Below are positions 63,465 through 64,000 of a stretch of DNA of 64,000 nucleotides, piece after piece. The notes under the pieces were generated by a model. It did no database searches and was not told where the DNA came from. It saw nothing but the letters and a program-made list of their open reading frames with translations. Position 1 is the first letter of the stretch; each line of letters opens with the position of its first letter. The DNA comes from Diaporthe sp. PMI_573. Lineage: Eukaryota; Ascomycota; Sordariomycetes; Diaporthales; Diaporthaceae. The stretch is taken from assembly GCA_021399435.1 (NCBI GenBank), contig JAJTUP010000011.1, positions 372,001-436,000 on the forward strand, in the 5' to 3' direction. The position numbers and the translations under genes were made by a program.

Positions 63465-64000
63465 ATGTACGAGGACTCGTGGTACAACTCGATACTGGAC
63501 TTCCAACAACCACAGGCACAGCAGCACAAAAGGGTTCCGTCTCAGACCTACGCCCACCGACGCAGGAGCAGTACCCTGCTGCAGCAGCCAAATGGGACGA
63601 ACGCGCCGAACGGGGGCGTAGAAGACCTCGATGAGCTATTGGAAGAGGAGGACGAAGAATCCCCTCCCGAGCCAGACCTGACACGGCGGGCCCAGTCCTT
63701 CTCCGACTTCCACGCCATCGTGCGCGCTGGGCTGCAAGAAGATGTTCCCCAGAAAAAGAGGAGGAGAAGGACAAGAAGAAAAGAGGACAAGAATTTGGAT
63801 GCGTTGGCGTTGCCTGGGATCGAAAAAGTCATAGACGAGGACGACGATATCCTTCTGGACGCGTACCAAAACGAGCTGCTGGATGCCGGTCAGCAGGAGT
63901 ACACGCTGTACGGAGAGCAGTTATCAATGACGGAGAGGCACCTCGACACATTGATACAAGACACGAACAGCGCCCTGGAACTGCTGGCCTCCCTGTCGGA
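63465..64000 (+). CDS. COG3: Conserved oligomeric Golgi complex subunit 3 (Sec34), 5' part
   Basis: The frame opens at the ATG at 63465 and runs without a stop or obvious intron to the window end: 178 codons plus two bases, so the gene is truncated by the window only. The start MYEDSWYNSILDF is followed by a Gln/Arg-rich linker, an acidic segment, PPEPDLTRRAQSFSDFHAIV, a very basic stretch (KKRRRRTRRKED) and then the beginning of the Sec34 domain: LDAYQNELLDAGQQEYTLYG, QLSMTERHLDTLIQDTNSAL, ELLASLS. Known role: COG3 is a lobe A subunit of the COG tethering complex for retrograde vesicles at the Golgi. The remaining domain must lie beyond 64000. Confidence 0.88.
   Translation, partial: MYEDSWYNSILDFQQPQAQQHKRVPSQTYAHRRRSSTLLQQPNGTNAPNGGVEDLDELLEEEDEESPPEPDLTRRAQSFSDFHAIVRAGLQEDVPQKKRRRRTRRKEDKNLDALALPGIEKVIDEDDDILLDAYQNELLDAGQQEYTLYGEQLSMTERHLDTLIQDTNSALELLASLS

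Overview
The window is nuclear DNA of a filamentous ascomycete. Genes carry short spliceosomal introns (56-175 nt, one of 365 nt) with GT...AG ends, coding sequence is GC-rich, and intergenic space is long and rich in microsatellites. The gene set (FREQUENCY clock protein, cofactor-independent phosphoglycerate mutase, CBM19-like wall protein, Mis14-type kinetochore protein) fits the Pezizomycotina. The close resemblance of FRQ to the Neurospora protein points to the Sordariomycetes. I cannot name genus or species from sequence alone.

Layout. 0.3-19 kb: a secreted Ser/Thr-rich protein with a CBM19-like domain (-), a large Q/P-rich nuclear-type protein (+), a mitochondrial DUF155/RMND1-type protein (-), a tubulin-folding cofactor C-like protein (+), an unrecognised basic protein just downstream of Mediator subunit 9 (both -), and phosphoglycerate mutase (+, four exons). 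19.1-29.7 kb: about 6 kb without a supportable gene, then frq (25123-28080, +), then prefoldin subunit 3 (+, five exons). 29.7-33.6 kb: non-coding, with a lower-GC core. 33.6-45.2 kb: Sec14 (+), Mis14/Nsl1 (-), a small unrecognised protein (-), proteasome ATPase Rpt3 (+) and Lst7/folliculin (-). 45.2-53.4 kb: about 8.3 kb of repeat-rich sequence with no convincing gene. 53.4-64 kb: a metal-dependent amidohydrolase (-), a protein tyrosine phosphatase (-), FMP25-like RCC1-repeat mitochondrial protein (-), and the 5' part of COG3/Sec34 (+), cut by the window end.

Most genes are core housekeeping functions (glycolysis, proteasome, chaperone, Golgi traffic, kinetochore, transcription, mitochondria) and do not form one pathway or cluster. 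The outstanding locus is the circadian clock gene frq. It has a very long upstream region, many potential upstream ORFs, GATC/CGAT-dense candidate light-response elements, and a 60-nt intron without stop codons placed directly after the internal methionine that matches the short-FRQ start of Neurospora. A second signal is the perfect palindrome TACCTAGGTA, found five times in intergenic DNA. No CRISPR array, rRNA, tRNA, intact transposon or virus was recognised.

Exon boundaries were inferred by hand from splice consensus, reading frame and protein similarity. No search or alignment was run.
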